From Verrucomicrobiota bacterium (GTDB taxonomy: Bacteria; Verrucomicrobiota; Verrucomicrobiia; Opitutales; Opitutaceae), in contig JAPLTN010000056.1 in the NCBI GenBank assembly GCA_026398135.1, positions 21,097 through 85,096 of the forward strand: a DNA stretch of 64,000 bases. The letters run 5' to 3'. Shown here piece by piece: positions 17,307-26,260 of this stretch; position 1 is the first letter of the stretch; every line of letters starts with the position of its first letter. The notes beneath the pieces are model-generated. The model did not search any database, was not told the DNA's origin, and worked only from the letters and a program-made list of their open reading frames with translations. A program made the position numbers and the translations under genes.

Positions 17307-17783
17307 CTACCGTTTTGCGGCGACGCCGAGGATCTCGAAGCGGGCGTTGTAGAGCAGTTGGTTGGTGCCGAGAAAGGCGCGGGCGGGGAATTCCTGCTTA
17401 AAATAGGTGCGGTAGATTTGATTGAAGGTGCCGTAGAGCGAGAGGTCGGAGCAGAGGATTTGCACCATGACGAGGTCGTCCATGGTCATGCCGGCGGAGG
17501 CGAGGGTGGCCTTGACCTGATCGAGCAGGAGCCTGGCCTCGCCCTCGGCGGTGTCGGGGACTTTTTTGGCTTCGGTCAGGCCGATGTGGCCGGAGATGTA
17601 GAGGGTGTTACCCACCAGCACGGCGGCGCTGAAGGCGCGCGGATCGCCGACGTTGGAGCGGGGGTCGATATACTCACGCCGGACGGGTTCATCGGCGCGG
17701 ACGGATGTAAGGCCGAGAGTAGTCAGGGCGGTTAAAACGAAGAGGAAACGGGGCGCGAAACGGCGGAGGGTGGAGGAATTCAT
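17307..17783 (-). CDS. RidA-family protein with a signal peptide
   Basis: This 158-aa protein has a C-terminal YjgF/YER057c/UK114 domain. Cytoplasmic RidA deaminates reactive enamine and imine intermediates. Here residues 1-28 form a signal peptide (MNSSTLRRF, a hydrophobic core, then SVRADEP), so the mature enzyme should be exported. The conserved arginine is present in EFPARAFLGTN, while the usual C-terminal IEIE region reads FEILG. The ATG at 17783 gives the clean signal peptide; a longer open frame upstream does not. Confidence 0.85.
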   Translation of the reverse strand: MNSSTLRRFAPRFLFVLTALTTLGLTSVRADEPVRREYIDPRSNVGDPRAFSAAVLVGNTLYISGHIGLTEAKKVPDTAEGEARLLLDQVKATLASAGMTMDDLVMVQILCSDLSLYGTFNQIYRTYFKQEFPARAFLGTNQLLYNARFEILGVAAKR

Positions 17784-17906
17784 GCCCCGCTGGAGTAGCT
17801 TGGCCCATACCAATCCGGAAGCGTCGGGCACGGAGGCCCTACGCAGCACGCGGGACGCGTACGCCCCCCGGACCGACGGACGCGGACCGCCGAACTCGCG
17901 CGGGAG

Positions 17907-18770
17907 TTATTTCTGCAAAGCGCCGGGCTTAGGCCCGCTTTCGGCCAACCAAACGGCGGTGGCGAGCAGGGCGAGGCTGAGGGCGAGTTTCACCGGGTCG
18001 GTGGGTTCGCGGAAGAGGAGGAGCGAGGCCACCACGCCGAGAGGGATTTTGGCGTTGTTGAGTGCGGCGAGGGTGCCCGCGTTGACCCGGGCGAGACCGA
18101 TGTTCCAGAGGAAAAAGCCCGCGCCGCTCGCCCCCAGTCCGAGACCGGCAAGGACCAGCCATTGGGTCGCGGTCGGAGTGAAGGCCGCCCACGCAGTGAA
18201 GGGCAGCGAAACGAGGGCGGTGGTGGCGAAGCCGCCGAGAGCGAGCCAGCCGAAAAGGTGGGCGTCGCACAGGTGGGCGAGGGCGGGGCGGGTGCGTTTG
18301 TAGGCGATCTGGCCGGCGGCGAAGCAGAGGTTGGCTCCTTGCACGAGGGTGAAGCCGATCATGGCGTCGGGCGTGCCCACACCGCGCCACACCAGCACGC
18401 CCGCGCCGACGGCGGAGAGCAGGGCGGCGGCGGCGTGGCGCGGGGCGAGTTTGTTGTCCAGCGCGCCGTCGAGCAGCACGACGTAGAGCGGAGTGAGAAT
18501 GGTGAACAGATACACCTCGTGGCCCTGGAGATGTTTGAACGCCTGCAAGTAGAGTAAATACATGACGCCGAACTGGATCGCGCCGATGCCGGCCAGCCAG
18601 GCGGCGGTGCGTTTGGCGAGCAGGGCGGGGCGGAGAAACGCGGCGAAAACCATCAGGGTGAGGCCCAACCGGACGGTGGCCACGGCGGGGGAGGAGAGGT
18701 CGCCGAGGAAGTGTTTGATCAGGCCGGGGGAAAAGGCCCAGAGCAGGGAGACAAAAAGGAGAATGAGCAT
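17907..18770 (-). CDS. DMT-superfamily transporter (EamA)
   Basis: This 287-aa protein has two EamA repeats and about ten hydrophobic segments, the layout of drug/metabolite exporters in the inner membrane. The first repeat spans about 1-135 and the second 145-280, with the usual LGEP-like position replaced by FREPTDP near residue 258. The substrate cannot be predicted. It is on the same strand as the downstream RidA-family gene, separated by 123 bp. Confidence 0.85.
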   Translation of the reverse strand: MLILLFVSLLWAFSPGLIKHFLGDLSSPAVATVRLGLTLMVFAAFLRPALLAKRTAAWLAGIGAIQFGVMYLLYLQAFKHLQGHEVYLFTILTPLYVVLLDGALDNKLAPRHAAAALLSAVGAGVLVWRGVGTPDAMIGFTLVQGANLCFAAGQIAYKRTRPALAHLCDAHLFGWLALGGFATTALVSLPFTAWAAFTPTATQWLVLAGLGLGASGAGFFLWNIGLARVNAGTLAALNNAKIPLGVVASLLLFREPTDPVKLALSLALLATAVWLAESGPKPGALQK

Positions 18771-18799
18771 CTTGAATACGAGAAGCGGGCGGGGGGGCG

Positions 18800-20494
18800 T
18801 CAGACCCGGAAAATGGCGCCGAGTTTTTTGCCCAAGGCGAGGCTGAGTCCGCCGAGGCAGATGGCGAGAAAGGTCATGGCCCAGACGCCGAGTGCGCTGG
18901 CGATGAACTGGCCGTCGCCGATGAGTTGGAAGAGTTCCAAGATCGTTTTGGTAATCGGGTAAAAGGCCTGTTTTTGGGCGAGGATGAGCGAGTCGGAGAC
19001 TTCCAGCATGGCGAAGGCGAAGGCGAGCAGACCGCCCGCGATCACGTTGGCGGCGATGAGGGGCAGGGTGATTTTCCAGACCGCGCGCAGCGGCGGGCAG
19101 CCGAGGTTTTGGGCGGCCTCTTCGAGGGTTTCGCTGGTCTGTTCCAGGCCCGCCGCCGCCGCACGGACCACGTAGGGCAGGCGGCGCACCGAGTAGGCGA
19201 TGATGAGCAGGGCGGTGGGGTTTTGGATCGGGTTAAGAAAAGAAAAGAAGCGGCCTTCCTGGCTCATGACGAGATAGCCAAAGGCGAGCACCAGGCCGGG
19301 CACTGCGAGGGGCAGCATGGCCAGCACATCGAGCAGGCCGCGCCAGCGCAGGCGCGAGCGCACGACCACGTAGGCGATGGCGACACCGAGGACTAGGTCG
19401 ATCACGGTGCTGGCGGCGGCGAAGATGATGGAGTTGCGAATGGCCGGAACGGTGAGCGGGTGGCCGAGCGCGAGTTCAAAGTTTTTCAGGGTAAAGCTGC
19501 TTGGCAGGATGCTCGCATACCAGTCGGTGGCGAAGGCGGTGAGCACGACGCCTAAATGGGGCAGCACGGCCACGGCGGTGGCAGAGGCGAAGGCGGCGGT
19601 GCAGAGCCAGGCGAGTCCGGGCGGCAGCGGGCGCGCGCCGCCGGTCGATGAGGCCTTGGACATCATGGCGTAGGCGCGACGCCCGAAAAGCCCCTTGCCC
19701 ACCAAGTAGAGAGCGGTGGTGCTGAGCAGGAGCAGAGTAACCAAAGCGTAGGGGGCGGGGCTGCCGCCGATGTCTTTGAGTCCGTAAAAAATCTGCACCG
19801 AAGTGATGCGCGAGTAATCGAAGATTAGCGGCACGCCGAGTTCGGTGAAGGCGGCGATAAATACGATGGTGCCGCCCGCGAAAAGTCCGGGCCGGATGAG
19901 TGGCAGGGTGACGCGAAAAAAACGCCGCAGACCGGTGCAGCCGAGGTTTTCGGCCGCTTCGTCCAGCGCGGGATCCACGTTGGCGAGGGCGGCGGCGCAG
20001 TTGAGGTAAACGATGGGGTAGAGCGAGAGCGCGCTGACCGCCGCCATGCCCCAAAACGGGGCGACGGCGAACCAATCTAAAGTCCAGCCCTCGGGGCGCA
20101 GGCCGAGTTGAATGAGCAGGGCGTTGAGCGCGCCGTATTGTCCGAAAATCTGTTTTATGCCGATCGCGCCGACGAAGGGCGGGAGGATCATGGGCACGAG
20201 GATGAAGGCTCCGAGCAGGGTTTTGCCGGGGAAGACATAGCGGTCGGCCAGCCAGGCCAATGGGAGCCCGAGGGCGAAGGCGAGGCTGGTGGTGGCGAGG
20301 CCGAGGGCGAAGGCGTTGCGCAGACCTTCTCGGTAGAGTGGATCGGCGAGCAGGGCTACGAAGGTTCGCAGGGTGAAACGGCCGTCGGCGTTGAGAAAGC
20401 CGCCGCGCAAAATCTGAAAAACCGGCCAGAAGAAAAACGCCGCGAAAAACAGCAGCGTTATAACAAAAACCAAACGCGCGAAGTTGCGGGACAT
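18800..20494 (-). CDS. Iron-type ABC transporter permease (FbpB-like fusion)
   Basis: This 564-aa inner-membrane protein contains two fused permease modules of about six spans each, the architecture of ferric iron permeases such as FbpB/SfuB. Coupling loops are recognisable as EAAENLGCTGLRRFFRVTLPL (near residue 185) and EEAAQNLGCPPLRAVWKITLPL (near residue 470), both shortened here to their ends. Neither an ATPase nor a periplasmic binding protein is adjacent, so its partners must be encoded elsewhere. Iron is the family's usual substrate but is not proven here. Confidence 0.85.
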   Translation of the reverse strand: MSRNFARLVFVITLLFFAAFFFWPVFQILRGGFLNADGRFTLRTFVALLADPLYREGLRNAFALGLATTSLAFALGLPLAWLADRYVFPGKTLLGAFILVPMILPPFVGAIGIKQIFGQYGALNALLIQLGLRPEGWTLDWFAVAPFWGMAAVSALSLYPIVYLNCAAALANVDPALDEAAENLGCTGLRRFFRVTLPLIRPGLFAGGTIVFIAAFTELGVPLIFDYSRITSVQIFYGLKDIGGSPAPYALVTLLLLSTTALYLVGKGLFGRRAYAMMSKASSTGGARPLPPGLAWLCTAAFASATAVAVLPHLGVVLTAFATDWYASILPSSFTLKNFELALGHPLTVPAIRNSIIFAAASTVIDLVLGVAIAYVVVRSRLRWRGLLDVLAMLPLAVPGLVLAFGYLVMSQEGRFFSFLNPIQNPTALLIIAYSVRRLPYVVRAAAAGLEQTSETLEEAAQNLGCPPLRAVWKITLPLIAANVIAGGLLAFAFAMLEVSDSLILAQKQAFYPITKTILELFQLIGDGQFIASALGVWAMTFLAICLGGLSLALGKKLGAIFRV

Positions 20495-20524
20495 ACGGAG
20501 TCGGCGCGGCGCGCGGGGCGAGGG

Positions 20525-20788
20525 TTACGGGGTGGCCGACGCGGCGGGCGCGACGGGGGCGGCGGGCGCGGCTTTTTTGGCGGGCCAGAAGGTGGCCTGG
20601 CGCAGGGCGGCGTCTTTGCTCACGCCGAGGGTGTGGGCGACGGCATTGAGCCGGGAAGCTTCGGCGGGGGTAAGGGTGGTGGTGCGGGCGGTGCCGTCGC
20701 GATCCGTCCAGCTGACGTTGTGGGAGCGTTGACGCGAGGTTTTGACCAGGTCGCGCAGAAAATCCTGGTCGGCTTCGGAAAGGTTCAT
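20525..20788 (-). CDS. Small protein of unknown function (87 aa)
   Basis: I do not recognise this family. The first 65 residues are charged and predicted mostly helical (start MNLSEADQDFLRDLVK), and the last 20 are an Ala/Pro/Lys-rich tail. There is no signal peptide or membrane segment. It lies 30 bp upstream of the iron-type permease on the same strand, between that gene and the htpG terminator, so it may share the permease transcript. Composition and the ATG support a real gene. Confidence 0.5.
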   Translation of the reverse strand: MNLSEADQDFLRDLVKTSRQRSHNVSWTDRDGTARTTTLTPAEASRLNAVAHTLGVSKDAALRQATFWPAKKAAPAAPVAPAASATP

Positions 20789-20835
20789 GGGGGCAGGTTC
20801 GGGGGCGGGCGGGTGTTTGGCCAGTCGGGAGAAGT

Positions 20836-20872
20836 AAAAATAAACGCCGCACCGGGAGATCCGGTGCGGCGT
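20836..20872 (-). terminator. Intrinsic terminator of htpG
   Basis: ACGCCGCACCGG (20844-20855) and CCGGTGCGGCGT (20861-20872) form a 12-bp perfect stem with a 5-nt loop. Read on the minus strand, the stem is followed by TTTATTTTTA, as expected for a Rho-independent terminator of htpG. Confidence 0.85.
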
Positions 20873-20902
20873 GATCAGGGCACGGAAGCGACTCGCGTTT
20901 TT

Positions 20903-22765
20903 TTAGAGCTGTTCGAGCAGCTTGTAGAGGCGGGCGACCATCTTGCTGGGGTCTTCGAAGAGACCGGCGGCAATGAGGGCGTTGTCCAAGATTTGCTCGG
21001 CAACCATGGTGGCGCGCTCGGGGTTGGCTTCGCGGGTGGCGGCGAGGCGTTTGATCACGGCGTGGCGGGGGTTGAGTTCGAGGGAGACTTTGACCGGGGC
21101 CTCGGGCTCGTCTTTCTTCATGGCCATCATCATGCGGCGCATTTGCGGGGTCATGAAGCGGTCGGCGTTGATGGCGAGGGCGGGCGAATCGACCAGGCGG
21201 TCGCTGGCCTTTACCTCGGTCACGCGGTCGCCGAGGGTGGTCTTGAGCCATTCGGCGAGCGTTTTGACCTGGTCTTCGCTCAGGTCGCCGTCGGCGGCGG
21301 GCGGCTTGGGCGCGTCGGGGAGCTTGGCGTCGGGGCTATCGGCGGCGACGAGCTTCTTGCCGTCGAATTCGCGCACGTTGTTCATCACGTATTCGTCCAC
21401 CGCCTCGACGCAGAAGAGGACTTCGAGGCCGCGGGCCTTCATGCCTTCGAGGTAGGGGCCGGCTTCGATGGCGGCGCGGCTGGGGCCGGAGAGGTAGTAG
21501 ATCTCGGACTGGCCTTCCTTGAGACGGGTCACGTAGTCGGCGAGGGAGGTGGTCTTGCCGGCCTCGGTGAAAGTGGACTCGTAGCGGAGGAGCTTCACCA
21601 AACCATCCTTGTGGGTCCAATCGAGGGCGGCGCCTTCTTTGAGGAATACGCCGAACTCGGCGTAGAACGCGTCGTAGGTTTCGGGGCGGGCCTTGGCTTC
21701 GTCGGCGAGGAATTTGAGGAAACGGGAGGTGACGGTTTTGCCGATTTTTTCGAGCAGGGCTTTGTCCTGCATCGTCTCGCGGGAGATGTTGAGCGGGAGG
21801 TCTTCGCTATCGACCACGCCCTTCATGAAACGCAGCCACTCGGGGAGGAGGTCCTTGGGGCGGGAGTCGATCAGGACCTTTCGGCAATAGAGCGAGACGG
21901 CGGGCTCGGCGCGTTGCATGCCGAACTTTTCGGGGTTCTCCTTGGGGACGAAGAGGAGCGAGGCGATCTGGAGCGGGGCGTCGGCGGTGAAGTGGAGACG
22001 CAGGCGGGGCTCGTCGTAGGCGTGGGCCTGGAACTTGTAGAAGGCGGTGTATTCCTCGTCCGTGATCTCGTTTTTGGAGCGCAGCCAGAGGGCGGTGACG
22101 GTGTTGACGTGGTCGCCGTCGAGCTTGATGGGGAAGGAGACGAAGGCGCTGTATTTTTTGAGGATGTCCTCGACGCGGTGCTTCTTGGCGAAGTCCTCGG
22201 CGTCGTCCTTGAGCTGAAGGACGATCTTGGTGCCGCGGGTGGTGTATTCGGGGGCGGGTTCGAGGGTGTAGTTGCCGGTGCCTTCGCTGCGCCAGACGTA
22301 GGCGGGGGCGTCGGGCTGCCAGGATTTGGAGAAGACCTCGACGGATTTGGCGGCCATGAAGGCGGCGTAGAAACCGACGCCGAACTGGCCGATGAGATTG
22401 GAGTTTTTCTGGCCGCCCTCGCCGAGGGCTTTGAGGAAGGCCTTGGAGCCGGAGTGGGCGATGGTGCCGAGGTTTTTGGCGAGTTCGTCGCGGGTCATGC
22501 CGATGCCGGCGTCCTCGATGACGAGGGTCTTGGCCTTCTCGTCGGTGGTGACGGTGATTTCCAGCGGGCGGTCGGCGTCGTGGATGTTTTTCTCGGTGAG
22601 CTGGAGGTGGCGGAGCTTTTCCGAGGCGTCGGAGGCGTTGGAAACAAGCTCGCGGATGAAGATCTCCTTCTCGGTGTAGAGCGAGTGGATGACGATATCC
22701 AGGAGCTGCTTGATCTCGGCTTGGAATTCGAAGGATTGCGGAGCAGGTGCGGTATCGGTGGACAT
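20903..22765 (-). CDS. htpG: Molecular chaperone HtpG (Hsp90)
   Basis: HtpG is the bacterial Hsp90, an ATP-driven dimeric cytoplasmic chaperone. The 620-aa length is close to E. coli HtpG. The GHKL ATPase domain shows ELVSNASDASEKLRHL (catalytic E followed by the ATP-binding N), DAGIGMTRDEL and GQFGVGFYAAF. The middle domain includes the NISRETMQ segment with its conserved arginine near residue 325. It is transcribed alone, with its own terminator, and faces a 420-bp intergenic region. Confidence 0.97.
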   Translation of the reverse strand: MSTDTAPAPQSFEFQAEIKQLLDIVIHSLYTEKEIFIRELVSNASDASEKLRHLQLTEKNIHDADRPLEITVTTDEKAKTLVIEDAGIGMTRDELAKNLGTIAHSGSKAFLKALGEGGQKNSNLIGQFGVGFYAAFMAAKSVEVFSKSWQPDAPAYVWRSEGTGNYTLEPAPEYTTRGTKIVLQLKDDAEDFAKKHRVEDILKKYSAFVSFPIKLDGDHVNTVTALWLRSKNEITDEEYTAFYKFQAHAYDEPRLRLHFTADAPLQIASLLFVPKENPEKFGMQRAEPAVSLYCRKVLIDSRPKDLLPEWLRFMKGVVDSEDLPLNISRETMQDKALLEKIGKTVTSRFLKFLADEAKARPETYDAFYAEFGVFLKEGAALDWTHKDGLVKLLRYESTFTEAGKTTSLADYVTRLKEGQSEIYYLSGPSRAAIEAGPYLEGMKARGLEVLFCVEAVDEYVMNNVREFDGKKLVAADSPDAKLPDAPKPPAADGDLSEDQVKTLAEWLKTTLGDRVTEVKASDRLVDSPALAINADRFMTPQMRRMMMAMKKDEPEAPVKVSLELNPRHAVIKRLAATREANPERATMVAEQILDNALIAAGLFEDPSKMVARLYKLLEQL

Positions 22766-23185
22766 GGTGATAAGGTAGGGGAGGGTGAGAAGTTACCAAT
22801 GCGGGCAAAAAATCAAGCACCGCGCCCATGGCTGGTGTGGGGCATACCGCGTATTTACAAAGATTCCAAAAGCCGGACCCAGATTGCCACGAAAAACACG
22901 AAGAATCCTGATGCAAATCGTAGCCGCTTGCGCGCGCCTATAGGCGCCTGAAGTATTCCCTTCGCGTTTGGTTTGTTGTGTTTTTCGTGGCTAAAAAGTT
23001 TGAACTGGATCGTTTCGCGCCTCCTTCGTTTACCACTGAATCAAGCACTTGGGGGATTGGTGAATAGGTTGATGTGGGGCATTGGGCAATATCGGTCTGG
23101 ACCTCGCGGGCTTCTTTTCGGATTGAACGCACATCAACTCGACACGAACACACCCCGTTTCGCGGATTTCGGGAAAGGCGCGGCC
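22766..23185. other. 420-bp intergenic region between htpG and trmO
   Basis: This divergent gap should hold the htpG promoter. It contains a 14-bp inverted repeat pair and a nested palindrome, annotated separately. The remainder shows no credible coding frame. Confidence 0.5.
22886..22991. repeat. Inverted-repeat-bounded segment, CCACGAAAAACAC type
   Basis: GCCACGAAAAACAC (22886-22899) and its exact reverse complement GTGTTTTTCGTGGC (22978-22991) enclose 78 bp. In the middle is a perfect 14-bp palindrome, GCGCCTATAGGCGC (22934-22947). The arms resemble the CACGAAAAACACGAA words that accompany mobile GxxExxY-type cassettes, so this may be an empty or decayed element. Confidence 0.5.
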
Positions 23186-23881
23186 ATGACCGAGCTAAGT
23201 CCGGTGGCATTTCTGCGTACGCCGTTTGCGGAGAAGTTCGGCATCCCGCGCCAGAGCGGGATCGTGCCCGCCGCCGAGGGGCGGGTGGAGTTTTTGCCCG
23301 CGTTTTCCTCGCCCGATTTTGTGCGCGGCATCGAGGCGTTTTCGCACCTTTGGCTGATCACCGGGTTTCATAAAAACCCGGCCTGGGATGGCTCCGCCAC
23401 GGTGCGGCCCCCGCGTCTGGGCGGCAACGAACGGGTGGGGGTCTTCGCCTCGCGCTCGCCGCTTCGGCCGAATGGCCTGGGGCTTTCGCTGGTCACGCTG
23501 CTCGCGGTCGAGCCCGGCGCGCTGCGGGTGGGCGGCATCGACTGCGTGGACGGCACGCCGGTTTACGATGTGAAGCCTTACCTGCCCTACTGCGAAGCGC
23601 ACCCGGACGCGCGGGCGGATTGGGCGCAGGGTGCGCCGACGGCGCGGAGCGAGGACCAGATTCTGATCGCACCGGAATTGGCCGCGATTTTGCCAAATGA
23701 AACGCGGGTGCTGGTAAGTCAGTTGCTCGCGCTGGACTTGCAGCCTGCTTATCAGGCCGAGGAAACGGGGCGGATCTACGGCATGACGGTGGCCGGCTGG
23801 AATGTGCGCTGGCGCAAGGCGGCGGCGGGTGCGGTCGAGTTGGTCTCGGCGGTTCCGGTGGGCCGCGAGGGGAGAATTTAG
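23186..23881 (+). CDS. trmO: tRNA (t6A37) N6-methyltransferase TrmO
   Basis: TrmO (TsaA/YaeB) uses SAM to methylate N6 of t6A37 in threonine tRNAs. The 231-aa protein shows the family motifs PRQSGIVPAAEG near residue 24, LWLITGFHKN, and RPPRLGGNERVGVFASRSP followed by RPNGLGLS. The ATG at 23186 gives the normal start MTELSPVAFLRTPF; the upstream in-frame extension runs through noncoding repeat DNA. Its stop overlaps the convergent GT39 stop by 4 bp. Confidence 0.9.
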   Translation: MTELSPVAFLRTPFAEKFGIPRQSGIVPAAEGRVEFLPAFSSPDFVRGIEAFSHLWLITGFHKNPAWDGSATVRPPRLGGNERVGVFASRSPLRPNGLGLSLVTLLAVEPGALRVGGIDCVDGTPVYDVKPYLPYCEAHPDARADWAQGAPTARSEDQILIAPELAAILPNETRVLVSQLLALDLQPAYQAEETGRIYGMTVAGWNVRWRKAAAGAVELVSAVPVGREGRI

Positions 23882-25572
23882 TCGCGCCGCCAGACCGATA
23901 ATTCCTGCCAGCGGGTGCGGCCGGGATTGAAGCCCGCGAGGGTCTGGCGAGTCCAACCGGGGCGGGTCAGGGCGGCGGGCGGGGCAGTTTGCACCCGCCA
24001 CCGGTCAAGCCCGGTAAACAGGTGAATCGGGTCGATTTGCCGGTCCACGGTCACCACCACCAAGGGGCCTGGTTTGGCAATTTCCCCGGCCAGTTCCGCG
24101 GGGGTGAGGTCGTTCAGCCATAGCCGATGACTGTAAAAAACGAGGCTGGGCTCGGTGAATCCCGCGCCGATGAAACGGGTCCCGGCGGGCGCATCGATCC
24201 AGCGTGAAGGTAGCGCGATGCTGAGGCTGGCGGAGCGCAGGCCGCCGGCGAGCAGGCTGGCGCCGGCGGCAACTCCCAGACCGCCACCGATCAAGCCTGC
24301 GCGCAGCCACTTACCTCCCGACACGGTGCCACCGGCAATGCCAAGCAGTCCCAGAACAACCAGAAACAATCCGGTGAAGGCAGGCCGCAGCATTGAGGCG
24401 TAATCCGGGAGCGGGCGGAATTGAAGCGCAACGAGGCCGATCAGCACAACGACCGCCAAAACCGTTAATGCAATCAGTCCGCCGCGCCGCCAGGCGGGGC
24501 GGGGCGCCGTCAGGCCTTCGCCCAGCAGGAGAAAAAAGGCCGGGAACGCGGGCAGCACGTAATGGGGCAGTTGCGTCGCGTAGAGCGTGAAAATCAAATA
24601 CGGTGCGGTGAGCCAACTGGCCAGCCAGCGATGGCGGATGTCGCGGGTTTTGAGGGCAAACCACGCCAGCGGAGCAAAGACGATCCACGGGAAGAGACTG
24701 AGTGGAGCGGTGGTGAGGTAGAAAAACGGATTGTAGCTGCGTCCGTTGAATTTCTCGTAACCGCGCTTAACCACGTGTTCCCCGATGCCGACCGCGAAAA
24801 AACGCCCTTCGGTGGCGATCAGCGCGGGGATGCCCCACAGCGCGATCAAGGCCAGCGCGAGCAGTGCGCCCCGACCCGCCGCCAGCCGGTGCCAAGGCAA
24901 GGGCTCCCGCCAAAAGGCGAACCGCAGCAAAAGCAGACTCACCAACGGCACCGCCAGCGTGATGGGACCTTTGGCTAAAAACCCCACCGCAACCGATACC
25001 CATAGCGCCCACCACCAACCCCGAGCGTGAGCATGATCTTCTTCCGTAATTCGCTCGGCGGGGGCGGGCGTTGGTGACGTTCCCCAGGCGCGGTTGGCCG
25101 GGAAGAGCAGCGCCGCCAACGCGATTTGAATGACCGTAATCGCCAGCACCATCGGCAGATCGGCCAAGGCGAGACGTCCATGGATAAACAACTGAATACA
25201 CGTGGCCAGGCCGATGGCGGCCAGCCACCCGACAGCGTCTCCGAACCAGCGGCGACCTTGCCACCAAACGATCAAAACCAAGGCGGCCGCGCAGAGCACA
25301 TTGGGGAAACGCGCGCCGAATTCGTTTTGCCCGAAAATCGCGTAACCGCAGCGCATCAACCAGTAAGACAGTGCCGGTTTATCGAAGCGATCGTGCCCGT
25401 TAAAGGTGGGTATAATCCAATCGCTCCGCTCCGCCATCTCGCGGCTGGCGGTGGCAAAACGTGGCTCGTCACGATCCAGAAGCGGAAGTGTGCCCGTGCC
25501 CGGTAGGAGCATGAGCAGGGTAAACCCCAAGAGGAAAAAGGGGGCGAGTCGGCCGGTAAGAACGTTATTCAT
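23878..25572 (-). CDS. GT39 family glycosyltransferase (ArnT-like)
   Basis: This 564-aa polytopic inner-membrane glycosyltransferase uses a polyprenyl-phosphate sugar donor. The first periplasmic loop has the catalytic acidic pair D35-E36 (LLDRDEPRFATASREM), followed by FDKPALSYWL, as in ArnT and related enzymes. About ten hydrophobic segments follow, then a soluble C-terminal domain. It ends a four-gene operon with a GT2 that could make the lipid-linked sugar, a LAB_N protein and a PAP2 phosphatase. Lipid A or another surface glycan is the likely acceptor (inference). Confidence 0.88.
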   Translation of the reverse strand: MNNVLTGRLAPFFLLGFTLLMLLPGTGTLPLLDRDEPRFATASREMAERSDWIIPTFNGHDRFDKPALSYWLMRCGYAIFGQNEFGARFPNVLCAAALVLIVWWQGRRWFGDAVGWLAAIGLATCIQLFIHGRLALADLPMVLAITVIQIALAALLFPANRAWGTSPTPAPAERITEEDHAHARGWWWALWVSVAVGFLAKGPITLAVPLVSLLLLRFAFWREPLPWHRLAAGRGALLALALIALWGIPALIATEGRFFAVGIGEHVVKRGYEKFNGRSYNPFFYLTTAPLSLFPWIVFAPLAWFALKTRDIRHRWLASWLTAPYLIFTLYATQLPHYVLPAFPAFFLLLGEGLTAPRPAWRRGGLIALTVLAVVVLIGLVALQFRPLPDYASMLRPAFTGLFLVVLGLLGIAGGTVSGGKWLRAGLIGGGLGVAAGASLLAGGLRSASLSIALPSRWIDAPAGTRFIGAGFTEPSLVFYSHRLWLNDLTPAELAGEIAKPGPLVVVTVDRQIDPIHLFTGLDRWRVQTAPPAALTRPGWTRQTLAGFNPGRTRWQELSVWRRD

Positions 25573-26260
25573 GGTGGGGCGAGTCCGGTAACCGAGCACT
25601 CGTTTGGGTGAGTTTTCGGGCGGCGAGTCCGAAGCAAATTCCGCAAAGCAGGCCTAAAACGGCACCGGCCAAAAGATCAGTCGGGTAGTGTCTCGGGACA
25701 AGCAAGCGAGCGGTCATAACGATCAAGGCGAGGGGCGTCGCCGCGAGAGCCAGACGCGGGGACAGTATCCAAAGCGCCCCGATCAAGGCCGACCAATGCA
25801 TGGCGTGCCCGGAGGGAAACGAATTCCAAGTGGGATGAAACCAGTCTAATTGATCGGGAACCGGCAGATGGGGCCTGGGACGGCCGATGATTTTCTTAAG
25901 CACCTGGACCAGAACGCCACTGGTAAACATGGCCAAAACGCTGGCGATAAGGGGAATCCGGTAATGCGGGTTGCGCCGCCATTCCGCCCAGAGCCAAACC
26001 GTCGCGACTAAGATTAGTGGGCCAATATGCAGTTCGCCGAGCAAACTGAGTAACTTAGCCCATTCGACCACATTCTCGGTGCGCCAAGTCGCGAGCCAAT
26101 CCATGATCGGGTGGTCCAAGGTATGGAGTGCCAAGAGGGAAACTCCCAGACTCGCGAATACGATCAGGGACTTCCGTCGAGACACCCATGCAACGGACCA
26201 CGCGCCCGAGTAAAGCCGACCGATGACAACCCAATACGAAATGGATTTTGCAGTGCTCAT
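25565..26260 (-). CDS. PAP2-family membrane phosphatase
   Basis: This 231-aa membrane protein has the three PAP2 motifs: KKIIGRPRP, PSGHAMHWS and ARLLVPRHYPTDL. The family dephosphorylates lipid phosphates at the membrane; members act as undecaprenyl pyrophosphatases, phosphatidylglycerophosphatases or lipid A phosphatases. It starts in a 4-bp ATGA overlap with the LAB_N gene and overlaps the GT39 start by 8 bp. A likely task is recycling the polyprenyl carrier or trimming lipid A phosphate. Confidence 0.88.
   Translation of the reverse strand: MSTAKSISYWVVIGRLYSGAWSVAWVSRRKSLIVFASLGVSLLALHTLDHPIMDWLATWRTENVVEWAKLLSLLGELHIGPLILVATVWLWAEWRRNPHYRIPLIASVLAMFTSGVLVQVLKKIIGRPRPHLPVPDQLDWFHPTWNSFPSGHAMHWSALIGALWILSPRLALAATPLALIVMTARLLVPRHYPTDLLAGAVLGLLCGICFGLAARKLTQTSARLPDSPHHE

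Noticed and set aside
20108..22951. A 947-codon plus-strand frame covering htpG and part of the iron-type permease
   Set aside because: It is antisense to two well-supported genes, has a Gly/Val/Glu-rich low-complexity composition and no recognisable domain. The length results from high GC content.
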